Below, in pieces: positions 9,447-18,838 of a stretch of 64,000 nt of DNA. Numbering within the stretch: the first letter of the stretch is position 1; each line of letters begins with the position of its first letter. A model generated the notes under the pieces. The model did no database searches. It was given only the letters and a program-made list of their open reading frames with translations, and was not told the DNA's origin. Source of the DNA: Halomonas sp. H10-9-1 (GTDB taxonomy: Bacteria; Pseudomonadota; Gammaproteobacteria; Pseudomonadales; Halomonadaceae); contig NZ_JAMSHO010000001.1 in the NCBI RefSeq assembly GCF_040147005.1, positions 3,717,918-3,781,917 on the forward strand, in the 5' to 3' direction. The position numbers were made by a program, and so were the translations under genes.

Positions 9447-10337
9447 ATGGACCGCTCCCTGATGCGCCCCACGGGCCTGGCCCGGGTACCCGACTTCCTG
9501 CGCCTGATGCGGCTCGACCGCCCCATCGGCACCTGGCTGTTGATGTGGCCCACCCTGTGGGCGCTGTGGGTGGCCGCCGAGGGCCTGCCGGAGCGCCACC
9601 TGCTGCTGATCTTCATTGCCGGCGTCTACCTGATGCGCGCCGCCGGCTGCGTGGTCAACGACTACGCCGATCGCCACTTCGACGGCCACGTCAAGCGGAC
9701 CCTGGACCGCCCCCTGGCGACCGGTCGCATCAGTGAAGGCGAGGCCCAGGCGCTGTTTCTGCTGCTGGTGGCCGCGGCCTTCGTGGTGGTGCTGTTCACC
9801 AACCTGTTCACGATCCTGCTGTCGATCGGAGGCCTGGTCCTCGCCTTCATCTACCCCTTCATGAAGCGCTACACCCACCTGCCCCAGCTCTTTCTGGGGG
9901 CCGCCTTCTCCTGGGCGATCCCCATGGCCTTCGGCGCGGTGCTCGGCCATGTGCCCTTCGAGGCGTGGCTGCTGTTCGCCGCCAACGTGGTGTGGACCGT
10001 GGCCTACGACACCCAGTACGCCATGGTCGATCGCGACGACGACCTGAAGATCGGCATCAAGTCCACCGCGGTGCTGTTCGGCGCTGCCGACCGTTTCATG
10101 ATTGGCCTGCTGCAGATCCTGACGCTGCTGCTGCTGGCCTGGGCCGGGGCACGACTCGCCCTGGGCGGCTTTTTCTGGCTGGGCCTTATGGCCATGGCCG
10201 CCACCTTTGTCTGGCAGCACTGGCTGATCCGCGAGCGCGAACGCGAGCCCTGCTTCCGAGCCTTCCTCAACAACTACTGGTCGGGGCTGCTGGTGTTCGC
10301 CGGCATCGCCCTGAGCCTGTGGCCGGGGCTCGCGTAG
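9447..10337 (+). CDS. ubiA: 4-hydroxybenzoate octaprenyltransferase
   Basis: 296 residues, an integral membrane prenyltransferase with about eight hydrophobic helices. The two Asp-rich motifs that bind prenyl diphosphate through magnesium are present: NDYADRHFD at residues 71-79 and [12 protein letters not shown] near 190-201. It attaches the polyprenyl chain to 4-hydroxybenzoate, the step after UbiC. The ATG at 9447 follows GAGGTAGAG and gives the family start ([10 protein letters not shown]). The stop TAG is embedded in a 17-bp tandem repeat. Confidence 0.95.
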   Translation: MDRSLMRPTGLARVPDFLRLMRLDRPIGTWLLMWPTLWALWVAAEGLPERHLLLIFIAGVYLMRAAGCVVNDYADRHFDGHVKRTLDRPLATGRISEGEAQALFLLLVAAAFVVVLFTNLFTILLSIGGLVLAFIYPFMKRYTHLPQLFLGAAFSWAIPMAFGAVLGHVPFEAWLLFAANVVWTVAYDTQYAMVDRDDDLKIGIKSTAVLFGAADRFMIGLLQILTLLLLAWAGARLALGGFFWLGLMAMAATFVWQHWLIREREREPCFRAFLNNYWSGLLVFAGIALSLWPGLA

Positions 10338-10384
10338 GGAGTTCGTGTAGGTAGGGAGTTCGTGTAGGTAGAGAGTTCGCGCTG
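10334..10384. repeat. 17-bp tandem repeat over the ubiA stop codon
   Basis: Three head-to-tail copies of GTAGGGAGTTCGTGTAG: two exact, the third degenerate (GTAGAGAGTTCGCGCTG). The first copy begins inside the last codons of ubiA and contains its stop codon. The array ends 18 bp before the phoB PHO box. Confidence 0.9.
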
Positions 10385-10401
10385 TCGGTTCGCGGGTGCC
10401 C

Positions 10402-10418
10402 CTGTCACGCGAGTGTCA
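10402..10418 (+). promoter_or_regulatory. PHO box upstream of phoB
   Basis: CTGTCACGCGAGTGTCA contains two perfect TGTCA half-sites exactly 11 bp apart, the PhoB-binding arrangement. It matches the enterobacterial consensus at about 12 of 17 positions. It lies 51 bp upstream of the phoB start, consistent with autoregulation of phoBR. Confidence 0.75.
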
Positions 10419-10469
10419 TAATGCCATGATGGAATCGTCAGCAAACCGTCATTGACCCGAGGCTTCAGG

Positions 10470-11159
10470 ATGACCGCCAAAACCGTACTGATCGTCGACG
10501 ATGAGGCGCCGATTCGCGAGATGATCGCGATGGCACTGGAAATGGCCGACTATCGTGTGCTCGAGGCGGACAACGCCCAGACCGCCCACGCCATGGTGGT
10601 GGACCACCAACCCGACCTGCTGGTGCTCGACTGGATGATGCCCGGCACCAGCGGCATCGAGCTGGCCCGACGCCTCAAGCGCGAGGAGACCACCGCCGAG
10701 CTGCCGATCATCATGCTCACCGCCAAGGGCGAGGAGGACAACAAGATCCAAGGGCTCGAGTCCGGCGCCGACGACTACATCACCAAGCCCTTTTCGCCCC
10801 GCGAGCTGGTGGCCCGCCTCAAGGCCGTGCTGCGCCGCGCCACGCCGCGTGGCGTCGAGGATCCGGTGGAGGTGGACGGCCTGCTGCTCGACCCGGTCAG
10901 CCACCGGGTCAGCGCCGACGGCCAGGGGCTCGAGATGGGACCCACCGAATACCGCCTGCTGCAGTTCTTCATGACCCACCAGGAGCGCGCCTACACCCGC
11001 AGCCAGCTGCTCGACCAGGTGTGGGGCGGCAATGTCTACGTCGAGGAGCGCACCGTCGACGTGCATATCCGCCGCCTGCGCAAGGCACTGGGCGAGCGCC
11101 ACCAGCACCTGGTGCAGACGGTGCGTGGCACCGGCTACCGGTTCTCCGCCAAGGCTTGA
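10470..11159 (+). CDS. phoB: Phosphate regulon response regulator PhoB
   Basis: 229 residues of the OmpR/PhoB class. The receiver domain has acidic residues Asp10-Asp11, the phospho-acceptor Asp54 (LVLDWMMPG) and a conserved Lys near 105 (TKPFSP). The C-terminal winged helix ends VRGTGYRFS. PhoB activates phosphate-starvation genes by binding direct TGTCA repeats. The ATG at 10470 gives the family start [12 protein letters not shown]. It is followed after one base by phoR. Confidence 0.97.
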   Translation: MTAKTVLIVDDEAPIREMIAMALEMADYRVLEADNAQTAHAMVVDHQPDLLVLDWMMPGTSGIELARRLKREETTAELPIIMLTAKGEEDNKIQGLESGADDYITKPFSPRELVARLKAVLRRATPRGVEDPVEVDGLLLDPVSHRVSADGQGLEMGPTEYRLLQFFMTHQERAYTRSQLLDQVWGGNVYVEERTVDVHIRRLRKALGERHQHLVQTVRGTGYRFSAKA

Positions 11160-11160
11160 T

Positions 11161-12465
11161 GTGAGGCTCTGGAAGCGCGAGCTATGGCGCCTTCTCCTGC
11201 TCGCCGGCCTGGGCCTGCTGATCGGCTGGCCGCTGGGCGCCCCGGGCGCCGGCCTGGCCCTGGGGCTGGCGCTGTGCCTCGCCTACCACCTCCATCAGTT
11301 GCGCAGCCTCTATCGCTGGCTGACCCATGACACCCAGGCGGAACCGCCAGCGGCCGGGGGGTTGTGGGGCGACCTGATGGACCGCCTCTACCGCTATCAG
11401 AAGGGCCAGCGCATCACCCAGGGCCGGCTGCTCAGCACCCTGCGACGCATCCAGGAGTCCTCCGAGGCGATGCGTGACAGCGTGGTGATGCTCGATCGCC
11501 ACGGCGACATGGAGTGGTGGAACAGCGCCGCGGAGCAGATGCTGGGGCTCAAGCCGGCCCTGGATCGCGGCCACCATATCACCAACCTGCTGCGCGACCC
11601 GCGCTTCGTCGACTACTTCCACCGCCGCGACTACCGCGACCCTCTCACCCTGCCCTCGCCCATCGACGAGCGCATGATCCTGCAGTTCCAGATCACCCTC
11701 TACGGCGACGACGAGCGCCTGGTGATGGCCCGGGACATCACCCGCCTGCACCGCCTGGAGGAGATGCGCCGCGACTTCGTGGCCAACGTCTCCCACGAGC
11801 TGCGCACGCCGCTCACGGTGCTCGCCGGCTATCTGGAGACCTATGCCGACCAGGCCGAGCTGCTGCCGCCCCGCCTGGGTCGCGGCCTCTCGAGCATGCA
11901 GGAGCAGACCGCGCGCATGCAGAACCTGGTCCAGGACCTGCTGCTGCTGTCGCGGCTGGAGATCGACCGCGGTGGTGCCGACCATATGCCGCTGGACATG
12001 GCGGCACTGCTGGAAAGCGTCAAGCGCGACGCCGAGGCGCTCTCCGGCGGGCGCCATACCATCGTGGTGGAGCTCAAGGAGTCGCGTGCCCTGACAGGCA
12101 GCGACCAGGAGATCCGCAGCGCCCTCTCCAACCTGGTCTTCAACGCGGTGCGCTACACCCCCGAAGGCAGCCATATCACCCTGAGCTGGCGACCCGGCGC
12201 CGAACACGGCGCCTGCCTGGAGGTGATCGACAATGGCGAGGGGATCGACCCAGTGCATGTCCCGCGTCTCACCGAGCGCTTCTACCGGGTCGACAAGGGA
12301 CGCAGCGCCTCCACCGGCGGTACCGGCCTGGGCCTGGCCATCGTCAAGCACGTGCTGCTGCGCCACGACGCCTACCTGGAGATCGACTCCCGGCCTCACC
12401 AGGGAGCGACCTTCCGCTGCCTCTTCCCCGCCACGCGGCTGGCGACCGAGGCCCTCGCCGACTAG
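11161..12465 (+). CDS. phoR: Phosphate regulon sensor histidine kinase PhoR
   Basis: 434 residues. Order: two N-terminal membrane helices (about 11-45), a linker, a PAS domain (about 100-190; SVVMLDRHGDMEWWN), a HisKA dimerisation domain with the phosphorylated His212 in SHELRTPLTV, and a HATPase_c domain (NxxF box, DNGEGI, GTGLGLAI). It phosphorylates PhoB under phosphate limitation and is expected to be held off by the Pst-PhoU complex encoded nearby. The GTG start at 11161 lies one base after the phoB stop, so translation is probably coupled. Confidence 0.96.
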   Translation: MRLWKRELWRLLLLAGLGLLIGWPLGAPGAGLALGLALCLAYHLHQLRSLYRWLTHDTQAEPPAAGGLWGDLMDRLYRYQKGQRITQGRLLSTLRRIQESSEAMRDSVVMLDRHGDMEWWNSAAEQMLGLKPALDRGHHITNLLRDPRFVDYFHRRDYRDPLTLPSPIDERMILQFQITLYGDDERLVMARDITRLHRLEEMRRDFVANVSHELRTPLTVLAGYLETYADQAELLPPRLGRGLSSMQEQTARMQNLVQDLLLLSRLEIDRGGADHMPLDMAALLESVKRDAEALSGGRHTIVVELKESRALTGSDQEIRSALSNLVFNAVRYTPEGSHITLSWRPGAEHGACLEVIDNGEGIDPVHVPRLTERFYRVDKGRSASTGGTGLGLAIVKHVLLRHDAYLEIDSRPHQGATFRCLFPATRLATEALAD

Positions 12466-12472
12466 CCCCGGC

Positions 12473-13201
12473 TCAGGCGCTGTGCGCCGGCAAGTTCCGG
12501 TAGTGGCCATCCCACATCAGCACCGCGGCGGCCACCGCCCCGGGCAACAGGAAGAGGTTGGCCAGCGGGATCCAGGTGATCAGGGTGACCCCGCCGCCGT
12601 AGGTCAGGGTCGGCCACCAGCGCGCCTTCAGGCGGCGACGCATATCGGCGAAGCTCACCTTGTTGTTGTCCATGGGGTAGTCGAGGTAGGTGATCGCCAT
12701 CATCCAGGCCGAGAACAGCGCCCACAGCAGCGGCGCCACCAGGTTGACCAGCGGAATCCAGCTGAGCACGAACAGCGCCGCCATGCGCGGCAGGATATAG
12801 GCGAGCTTGACCATCTCGCGGCCCAGGGCGTCCACCGTGCTCCTGGCCAGGCCACGGTCGTCGAGGGGCGCTCGACCGGTGGCGGCGACCTCCACCTTCT
12901 CGGCCAGGAAGCCATAGAAGGGCGCGGCGATGACATGAGTCACCAGGGTGAAAGTGAAGAACACCACCAGCACCAGGCTGATCACGAACAGCGGCCAGAT
13001 CAGCCACTCCAGCCAGGCGAGCCAGCCGGGCACCATGGCCATCCAGTGGTCCAGCCAACTGCCGAAATTGGCCAGCACGAACCACAGCATGGCCACATAG
13101 ACCAGCAGGTTCACGACGATGGGAGCAAACACGTAGCGGCGCAGGCCGGCCCCGTAGACCAGGCGGGTGCCACGGGTCAGCGCCGTCAGGGCATCAAGCA
13201 T
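12473..13201 (-). CDS. cysZ: Sulfate transporter CysZ
   Basis: 242 residues, a hydrophobic protein with about four membrane segments and the CysZ hallmarks: an early GLRRYVFAPIVVNLLVY helix, the APFYGFLAEKVE motif and a re-entrant hydrophobic segment (WIPLVNLVAPLLWALFSAWM). CysZ mediates sulfate entry for cysteine synthesis. It converges with phoR (7 bp apart) and lies beyond the phoU terminator, so it is probably transcribed separately. No sulfur genes are adjacent. Confidence 0.88.
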   Translation of the reverse strand: MLDALTALTRGTRLVYGAGLRRYVFAPIVVNLLVYVAMLWFVLANFGSWLDHWMAMVPGWLAWLEWLIWPLFVISLVLVVFFTFTLVTHVIAAPFYGFLAEKVEVAATGRAPLDDRGLARSTVDALGREMVKLAYILPRMAALFVLSWIPLVNLVAPLLWALFSAWMMAITYLDYPMDNNKVSFADMRRRLKARWWPTLTYGGGVTLITWIPLANLFLLPGAVAAAVLMWDGHYRNLPAHSA

Positions 13202-13234
13202 TGCAGTTCCTCGCGGGAGCGACGATCAATGAAA

Positions 13235-13264
13235 GCAGGCCATCGCCTTGGGGCGATGGCCTGC
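13235..13264 (-). terminator. Strong terminator of the pst-phoU operon
   Basis: Perfect 13-bp inverted repeat GCAGGCCATCGCC / GGCGATGGCCTGC with a 4-base loop. On the minus strand it is followed by TTTCATT. It lies 28 bp after the phoU stop. A 10-bp direct repeat GACGATCAAT flanks it at 13221-13230 and 13271-13280. Confidence 0.85.
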
Positions 13265-13292
13265 GCTATTGACGATCAATCGTCGCCCGAGG

Positions 13293-14021
13293 TCAATCCC
13301 TGCGCGAGATCGCCTCGGCGTCGAGGTCCTCGGGGTCGATGTGGCGGATGTCCATGCCCTTGACCAGGTAGACCACGTACTCGGCCAGGTTGTTGGCGTG
13401 GTCGCCGATACGCTCCAGGGCACGCAGGATCCACATCAGGCTGAGCACCGGCGAGATCGAGCGCGCGTCCTCCATCATGAAGGTCATCAGTGAACGCATG
13501 GCGCTCTGGTACTCGTTGTCGACCTCCTCGTCCTCGTGGACCAGCTTGAGCGCCAGCTCGGTATCGAAGCGGGCGAAGGAGGTCAGGGCGTCACGCACCA
13601 TGCGCCGCACATGCTCGCTGATCATGCGCACCTCGACGAATCCACGGGTGCCGTTGTCACCATCGATCAGCTCGCAGGCATTGCGGGCGATCTTGCTCGC
13701 CTCGTCGCCGATGCGCTCCAGATCGGAGCCGGCGCGGATCACCGCCAGCACCAGACGCAGGTCGGAGGCGGTGGGCTGGCGGCGCGCCAGCACCTGGGTA
13801 CACTCCGCGTCGATCTTGATCTGCATGTCGTTGACCGCGCGGTCGTTGTCGACCACCTGGCGGCCCAACGCGGAATCGCCCTCGAGCAGGGCCGTGACGG
13901 CATCCTGGACCTGCTTCTCGACCAGGCCTCCCATCGCCATCAGGTGGGTCTTGAGCTCCTCGAGCTCCTGGTTGAACTGCCGGGAAATATGCTGGCTGTG
14001 GATATCGCTGCTGATGTCCAT
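13293..14021 (-). CDS. phoU: Phosphate signalling protein PhoU
   Basis: 242 residues, all-helical, with the two tandem PhoU repeats visible through the paired metal-site motifs ERIGDEASKIARNA (about 130-143) and ERIGDHANNLAEYV (about 212-225). PhoU couples Pst transporter status to PhoR, repressing the regulon when phosphate is plentiful. The ATG at 14021 follows AAGGAGAG. It is the last gene of pstCAB-phoU, 26 bp after pstB and before the strong terminator at 13235-13264. Confidence 0.96.
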   Translation of the reverse strand: MDISSDIHSQHISRQFNQELEELKTHLMAMGGLVEKQVQDAVTALLEGDSALGRQVVDNDRAVNDMQIKIDAECTQVLARRQPTASDLRLVLAVIRAGSDLERIGDEASKIARNACELIDGDNGTRGFVEVRMISEHVRRMVRDALTSFARFDTELALKLVHEDEEVDNEYQSAMRSLMTFMMEDARSISPVLSLMWILRALERIGDHANNLAEYVVYLVKGMDIRHIDPEDLDAEAISRRD

Positions 14022-14047
14022 GGGACTCTCCTTGGGGGCCGGACCGG

Positions 14048-14860
14048 TCAGGTCATGCGCCCGGTGATGTAGTTCTCGGTGCGCCGCAGGCGCGGATTGG
14101 TGAACAGCGTCTGAGTGGGGCCATACTCCACCAGTTCGCCCTTCTGCAGGAAGGCGGTGTAGTCGGAGACCCGAGCGGCCTGCTGCATGTTGTGGGTGAC
14201 CAGCACCAGACTGAGCTGTGACTTGAGGTTGCGGATCAGCTCCTCGATCTTCAGCGTCGAGATCGGGTCCAGGGCCGAGGCCGGCTCGTCGAGCAGCAGC
14301 ACCTCGGGCTGCACCGCCAGGGTCCGGGCGATCACCAGGCGCTGCTGCTGGCCGCCGGAGAGGGTCCACGCCGAGGCACGCAGGCGATCCTTCACCTCCT
14401 CCCACAACGCCGCCGACTGCAGAGCCCACTCGACGGTGTCATCGATCACGCGCCTGCGCATGCCGCCCTGCAGGCGCAGGCCGAAGGCCACGTTGTCGTA
14501 GATCGACATGGGGAAGGGATTGGGGGCCTGGAACACCATTCCCACACGGCGCCGCAGCTCCGCCACATCCACCTGCGGGGCGTGAATATCCTGCCCCTCG
14601 AGGTGGATCTCACCGCGCCGCACCACCTCATCGTTGAGGTCGTGGAGCCGATTGAGGGCCCGCAGCAGGGTCGACTTGCCGCACCCCGACGGCCCGATGA
14701 AGGCCGTCACTCGATGTCGCGGAATGCGCAGCGTGAGATCACGCAGCGCCGGTTTCTCGCCATAGGCAAGGCTCAGGCCGACGATCTCCAAGCTGCTCTC
14801 GGAGGCCGCGAAATCGATGATCGGCCCGCTGGCGGCGGGTGACGACGTGAAAACGGACAC
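14048..14860 (-). CDS. pstB: Phosphate ABC transporter ATP-binding protein PstB
   Basis: 270 residues, full ABC ATPase: Walker [10 protein letters not shown] (about 56-64), Q-loop ([14 protein letters not shown], a PstB hallmark), signature LSGGQQQR, Walker B LLLDEP and the switch His ([12 protein letters not shown]). It energises high-affinity phosphate import from the inner face of the membrane. The N-terminus carries about 20 extra residues before the ABC fold. It lies 26 bp after pstA. Confidence 0.97.
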   Translation of the reverse strand: MSVFTSSPAASGPIIDFAASESSLEIVGLSLAYGEKPALRDLTLRIPRHRVTAFIGPSGCGKSTLLRALNRLHDLNDEVVRRGEIHLEGQDIHAPQVDVAELRRRVGMVFQAPNPFPMSIYDNVAFGLRLQGGMRRRVIDDTVEWALQSAALWEEVKDRLRASAWTLSGGQQQRLVIARTLAVQPEVLLLDEPASALDPISTLKIEELIRNLKSQLSLVLVTHNMQQAARVSDYTAFLQKGELVEYGPTQTLFTNPRLRRTENYITGRMT

Positions 14861-14886
14861 GAAACAGTCTCTCCCCAGGGCCGGCG

Positions 14887-16431
14887 CTACCAGCGCGACG
14901 GCGCCCCATGACGCGCCCCCAGATGATGACGCAGGAATATTGCAGTCAGGTTAAGCACCAGGATCACCAGCACCAGCAGCAACGCCGTGGCGAAGACCAG
15001 CGGCATGGCGGCCTGGACGTCATCGCCATGGAAGGCCGCATCGTAGATGTGGTAGCCAAGATGCATGAACTTGCGCTCAAGATGCAGGAAGGGGAAGTCA
15101 CCGTCCACCGGCACCTGGGGGGCGAGCTTGGCCACGCCCACCAGCATCAGCGGTGCCACCTCGCCGGCGGCCCTGGCCACGGCCAGGATCATCCCGGTCA
15201 GCATGGCCGGCAGGGTCATCGGCAGCACCACCCGGGTCAGCATCTCCATGCGCGTGGCCCCCAGGGCCAGGGCGCCCTCCCGCTGGTGGTCGGGTATCCG
15301 GGCCAGCCCCTCCTCGGTGGCCACGATCACCACCGGCAGGGTCAACAGTGCCAGGGTCAACGAAGCCCACAGCAGGCCGCCGGTGCCGAAGGTGGGCGAC
15401 GGCAGCGATTCGGCGAAGAGCCACTCGTCCAGGGTGCTGCCGATGCCATAGACGAACACCCCGAGCCCGAACACCCCATAGACGATGGAGGGAACCCCGG
15501 CCAGGTTGCGCACCCCGATGCGCACCAGCCGGGTTAAGGGCCCCTGGTGGGCCACCTCGTTGAGGTAGATGCCCGCCAGCACCCCGAAGGGGGTCACCAC
15601 CAGTGACATCAGCAGCACCATCAGCACGGTGCCGAAGATCGCCGGCCAGACGCCACCGGCGCTGTTGGCGGCGCGCGGCCCCTCGGAGAGAAAACGCCAT
15701 ACCCCCCCAGCCCAGGCGACCAGCTTGTCCGGAGGCGACATGGCATTGGGACGCCAGGCGCGCAGCACCACGTCCAGGGGCTGCTCGATACGGCGCCCGT
15801 CGACACTCTCCAGCAGCAGGGTCTCGCTACCCATGGCCGTCTGGAGTTCGCGAATCCGTGCATTGGCTGCGGCCAGCGCCGCACGGGCATCGGCGTCGCC
15901 ATGGTTCCCGGCGTTGTCGAGGCTCCGAACCAGGGGCACCACCACAGCGTCGCGCAGCCGGTCGCGCTCGTCGCGCAGGGCGTCGAGTTCGGCCAACCGC
16001 GCCTGCAGGGCGGGCCAGGCGGCCTCGCCGGTGTGGTGCTCGTCACCGGCGGTGACAGCCACCAGTCGACCGTGGAACTCTCCCCAATGGCTGCGCTCCA
16101 GCACCACCAGTTCGGCAGGATGGCGAATAGCGGCGATGGCACTCACCTCGATCCAGCGCCAGCGATCGCCGTCCAGGTCGCGGTTGGCGGTGAAATAGAG
16201 CCGCTCACGCGCCTCCTCGCCGGGAATCCGCTCCTCGCGCACCGCCACCCCGGCGAAGGGCTGGCCGTCCTGGGGCGTCACCAGGGCCACCTCATCGGGC
16301 CAGAAGTGGCCCAACCCTCGGGTAGCCAGCAGCCACAGGAGAGCCAGCAACATCAGTAGCGACAGCGCCACGCTGCCGGCGGCGAGCCAGGGCCAGAGGC
16401 CTTCGCCACACCGTCGCCACAGGGCCCTCAT
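14887..16431 (-). CDS. pstA: Phosphate ABC transporter permease PstA with large periplasmic insert
   Basis: 514 residues. After a first membrane helix (about 14-38) comes an insert of about 220 residues (40-262), predicted periplasmic and including a charged, coiled-coil-like stretch near 141-165 ([19 protein letters not shown]). The permease core follows (about 262-505) with the EAA loop ([20 protein letters not shown]). E. coli PstA is far shorter, so the insert places this in the long-PstA type. The ATG at 16431 overlaps the pstC stop by 4 bp. Confidence 0.93.
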   Translation of the reverse strand: MRALWRRCGEGLWPWLAAGSVALSLLMLLALLWLLATRGLGHFWPDEVALVTPQDGQPFAGVAVREERIPGEEARERLYFTANRDLDGDRWRWIEVSAIAAIRHPAELVVLERSHWGEFHGRLVAVTAGDEHHTGEAAWPALQARLAELDALRDERDRLRDAVVVPLVRSLDNAGNHGDADARAALAAANARIRELQTAMGSETLLLESVDGRRIEQPLDVVLRAWRPNAMSPPDKLVAWAGGVWRFLSEGPRAANSAGGVWPAIFGTVLMVLLMSLVVTPFGVLAGIYLNEVAHQGPLTRLVRIGVRNLAGVPSIVYGVFGLGVFVYGIGSTLDEWLFAESLPSPTFGTGGLLWASLTLALLTLPVVIVATEEGLARIPDHQREGALALGATRMEMLTRVVLPMTLPAMLTGMILAVARAAGEVAPLMLVGVAKLAPQVPVDGDFPFLHLERKFMHLGYHIYDAAFHGDDVQAAMPLVFATALLLVLVILVLNLTAIFLRHHLGARHGAPSRW

Positions 16432-17642
16432 GATCCCCCCTCCAGCCGCCGATAGCGGCGCTGCAGTCGCGTGCGCACCCCTTCGGCCAGGGTATTGACC
16501 AGGAAGGTGAAGGCGAACAGCACCAGCGCCGCCAGGAACAGCAGCCGGTAGTGGGTACCCCCGACGGCGGCCTCCGGCAGTTCGATGGCGATGGTGGCCG
16601 ACAGCGAGCGCAACCCCTCCAGCGGGGAGAGGCTCATCAGGGCGGTATTGCCGCTGGCCATCAGCACGATCATGGTCTCCCCCACCGCACGACCGGCGCC
16701 GATCATGATCGCGCTGAAGATGCCCGGCGCGGCGGCGGGCAGCAATACCTTCCACAGCGTCTGCCAGCGGGTAGCCCCCAGCGCCTGGGCACCCTCGCCG
16801 AGGCTTCCGGGGACACTGTTCAGGGCATCTTCGGCCAGGGCGTAGATGCCGGGGATCACCGCGAAGCCCATGGCCAGGCCAACGATCATGGCATTGCGCG
16901 CGGCATAGTCGAGGCCCAGGGTATCGGCGAGCCAGCCACGCAGGTCGCCCCCGAACAGTGCGGCCTCGACCACCGGCGCCAGCCACAGGGTGGCAACCCC
17001 CACCAGTATCAGCCAGGGCATCAGCCACAGCCCCGCCCAGCCCAGCGAGAGTCGCCTGCGCAGGGGCATGGGCAGCAGCGCCCGGAGACCACCGGCGGCC
17101 ACGGCCCCCAGCGGCAGGGTCACCAGCAGCACCAGAGCGCCCGCGAGATGGCGCTCCACCCAGGGGGCCAGCAGCATGCCGGCCACGAAGCCGATCACCA
17201 CCCCGGGTAACGCCTCCATCAGCTCCAGGGTGGGTTTCAGGCGGGTACGCAGGCGACGCGGCATGTAGAGAGCCGAGTGAATGGCGGCGCCCAGTGCCAG
17301 GGGAATCGCGAACAGCAGCGCCCAGAGCGCCGCCTTGAGGGTGCCCCAGACGAGTGGCGCCATGCCGAAATGGGGCGTATCCCCCTCGACCAGGGGGCCG
17401 GGCCGCCAGCGATGCTGGGGCTCGGCATATCCCTCCACCGGCTGGGGACGCCACAACTCATGGGGCTCCAGGGCATCGGCCCCCAGAAACAGCGGCACCA
17501 CCTCCAGGGCCAGGAACACCCCGATGGCCAGTACCGAGACCACCACGCCGACGCCCCCCGCGGTAATCAGCAGGGTCGCCAGGCGGTCACGGACGCGACG
17601 GCGGCGTAGTCGCAGGGAGAGGGGGTGACGAGGATCGTTCAT
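16428..17642 (-). CDS. pstC: Phosphate ABC transporter permease PstC
   Basis: 404 residues from the ATG at 17642 (a GTG two codons upstream at 17648 is also possible). It has about six to seven membrane helices, a modest loop after the first helix (about 45-80) and the EAA cytoplasmic loop (EGAQALGATRWQTLWKVLLP). With PstA it forms the phosphate channel. The large extra domain is in PstA rather than here. A PHO box (17686-17713) precedes the gene, so pstCAB-phoU can be transcribed separately from pstS. Confidence 0.94.
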   Translation of the reverse strand: MNDPRHPLSLRLRRRRVRDRLATLLITAGGVGVVVSVLAIGVFLALEVVPLFLGADALEPHELWRPQPVEGYAEPQHRWRPGPLVEGDTPHFGMAPLVWGTLKAALWALLFAIPLALGAAIHSALYMPRRLRTRLKPTLELMEALPGVVIGFVAGMLLAPWVERHLAGALVLLVTLPLGAVAAGGLRALLPMPLRRRLSLGWAGLWLMPWLILVGVATLWLAPVVEAALFGGDLRGWLADTLGLDYAARNAMIVGLAMGFAVIPGIYALAEDALNSVPGSLGEGAQALGATRWQTLWKVLLPAAAPGIFSAIMIGAGRAVGETMIVLMASGNTALMSLSPLEGLRSLSATIAIELPEAAVGGTHYRLLFLAALVLFAFTFLVNTLAEGVRTRLQRRYRRLEGGS

Positions 17643-17685
17643 GGCCACTCATGGGCGTTGAATAAGGGGTGAAGGCACCACTTTA

Positions 17686-17713
17686 CGACACTGTGGTGAC
17701 AATCACGTGACAA
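17686..17713 (-). promoter_or_regulatory. Triple-repeat PHO box upstream of pstC
   Basis: On the minus strand there are three half-sites in 11-bp register: TGTCA (17712-17708), TGTCA (17701-17697) and TGTCG (17690-17686). The first pair reads TTGTCACGTGATTGTCA. The site sits 3 bp after the pstS stop and about 44 bp before the pstC start. Confidence 0.8.
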
Positions 17714-17715
17714 CG

Positions 17716-18687
17716 CTACTCGGCAGGCGGCAGCGAGGCTAGCCATTCGCGCTGCCGGGCCAGACGTTCCTCGGTCAGGACGACGAAGCCCTGCTCCTCC
17801 ACCACTGTCTGTCCCAGCGGGGAGAATACCAGCTCGAGGAAGGCATGCTCCGGAGCCGGCAACGCGCCGCCGGGAGGCAAGTTAAGGTAGAGATAGAGGG
17901 AGCGCGACAGCGAGTAGTCACCACGGCGTACCGCCTGCGGCGTGGGCCAGGCGAGCTCGCCTGCCGCGTCGCGGCGTGGTAGCGCCTTGACCCCGGCGTT
18001 CAGGTGGTTGAGGCCGGCGAAGCCGATGGCCGAGGGCTCGGCGGCCACCGCGGCCACCACGGCCGCCGAGCCGGGGTGTTCGTTGAGATCCACCCGGTAG
18101 CTGCCACCACACAGCGCTCGCAGGCGGAACAGGTCGTGGGTACCCGAGGCGGCGTTGCGCCCATGCAGCACGACGCGATCGCCCGGCAGCGTCACTCCAA
18201 GCTGACTCCAGCGCTCGATGGGGTGCTCGGCGCCACACCGGCGCGACTCGGAGAAGATGGCATCCAGCTCCCGTCGGCTGAGGCTTTCCAGCGGATTGTG
18301 GCGATGCACGACGACCGCCAGGGCGTCGTAGGCGACCTCCAGCTCCACGGGAGGATAGCCGTGGCGTTCGATGAAGGCCTCGCGTTCAACCTCGTTCATG
18401 GGACGCGACATGGGCCCCAGACGCGTGGTACCTGCCGTCAAGGCGGCGGGGGCGCTGGCCGAGCCGCTGGCCTGGAGCTGCAGACGCACGCCCGGGTGGC
18501 GTTCGGTCAGCAGCTCGCCCCAGCGCAGCATCAGCCCCGCCAGGGTGTCCGAACCTACCGCGCCCAGGGGGCCGACGACGTCATTCGCCGACAGCCGTGC
18601 CGCCATCAGGCTCAACAGCCCGCCGAGCAGCAGCGCCATCCAGCGCCCTCGCCTGTGCCCTCGTCTGGGCCTGCCGATTACCACCAT
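17716..18687 (-). CDS. pstS: Phosphate ABC transporter substrate-binding protein (PstS family)
   Basis: 323 residues. The N-terminus has an Arg-rich leader then a hydrophobic core (WMALLLGGLLSLMAARLSAN), consistent with Sec export to the periplasm; no lipobox Cys is seen. Phosphate-site segments typical of PstS are present: GSDTL near residue 45, ASGSAS near 72, and a GRNAASGTHD loop near 176. It delivers phosphate to PstCA. It has its own PHO box upstream (18822-18838), and a second PHO box separates it from pstC. Confidence 0.88.
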   Translation of the reverse strand: MVVIGRPRRGHRRGRWMALLLGGLLSLMAARLSANDVVGPLGAVGSDTLAGLMLRWGELLTERHPGVRLQLQASGSASAPAALTAGTTRLGPMSRPMNEVEREAFIERHGYPPVELEVAYDALAVVVHRHNPLESLSRRELDAIFSESRRCGAEHPIERWSQLGVTLPGDRVVLHGRNAASGTHDLFRLRALCGGSYRVDLNEHPGSAAVVAAVAAEPSAIGFAGLNHLNAGVKALPRRDAAGELAWPTPQAVRRGDYSLSRSLYLYLNLPPGGALPAPEHAFLELVFSPLGQTVVEEQGFVVLTEERLARQREWLASLPPAE

Positions 18688-18804
18688 GCTACCTCCACCG
18701 ATCGTTGCTCCCCCGGCTGATGATACCCCTTCGTACCCGACAGGCCGGACGGGGCTGGAGGGCGGGCCGGGCTGGGTTTACCATGGGCCGCGGTCTCGCT
18801 CCCA

Positions 18805-18838
18805 ATAACAAGCCAGGACAATGACATTTTCATGACAG
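18805..18838 (-). promoter_or_regulatory. pstS promoter: PHO box plus -10 element
   Basis: On the minus strand CTGTCATGAAAATGTCA (18838-18822) matches the PHO consensus at 15 of 17 positions. Exactly 11 bp further lies TGTTAT (18810-18805), a candidate -10, the same spacing as in known PhoB-activated promoters. The box overlaps the ATG (18832-18834) of the divergent thioesterase gene. Confidence 0.85.
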
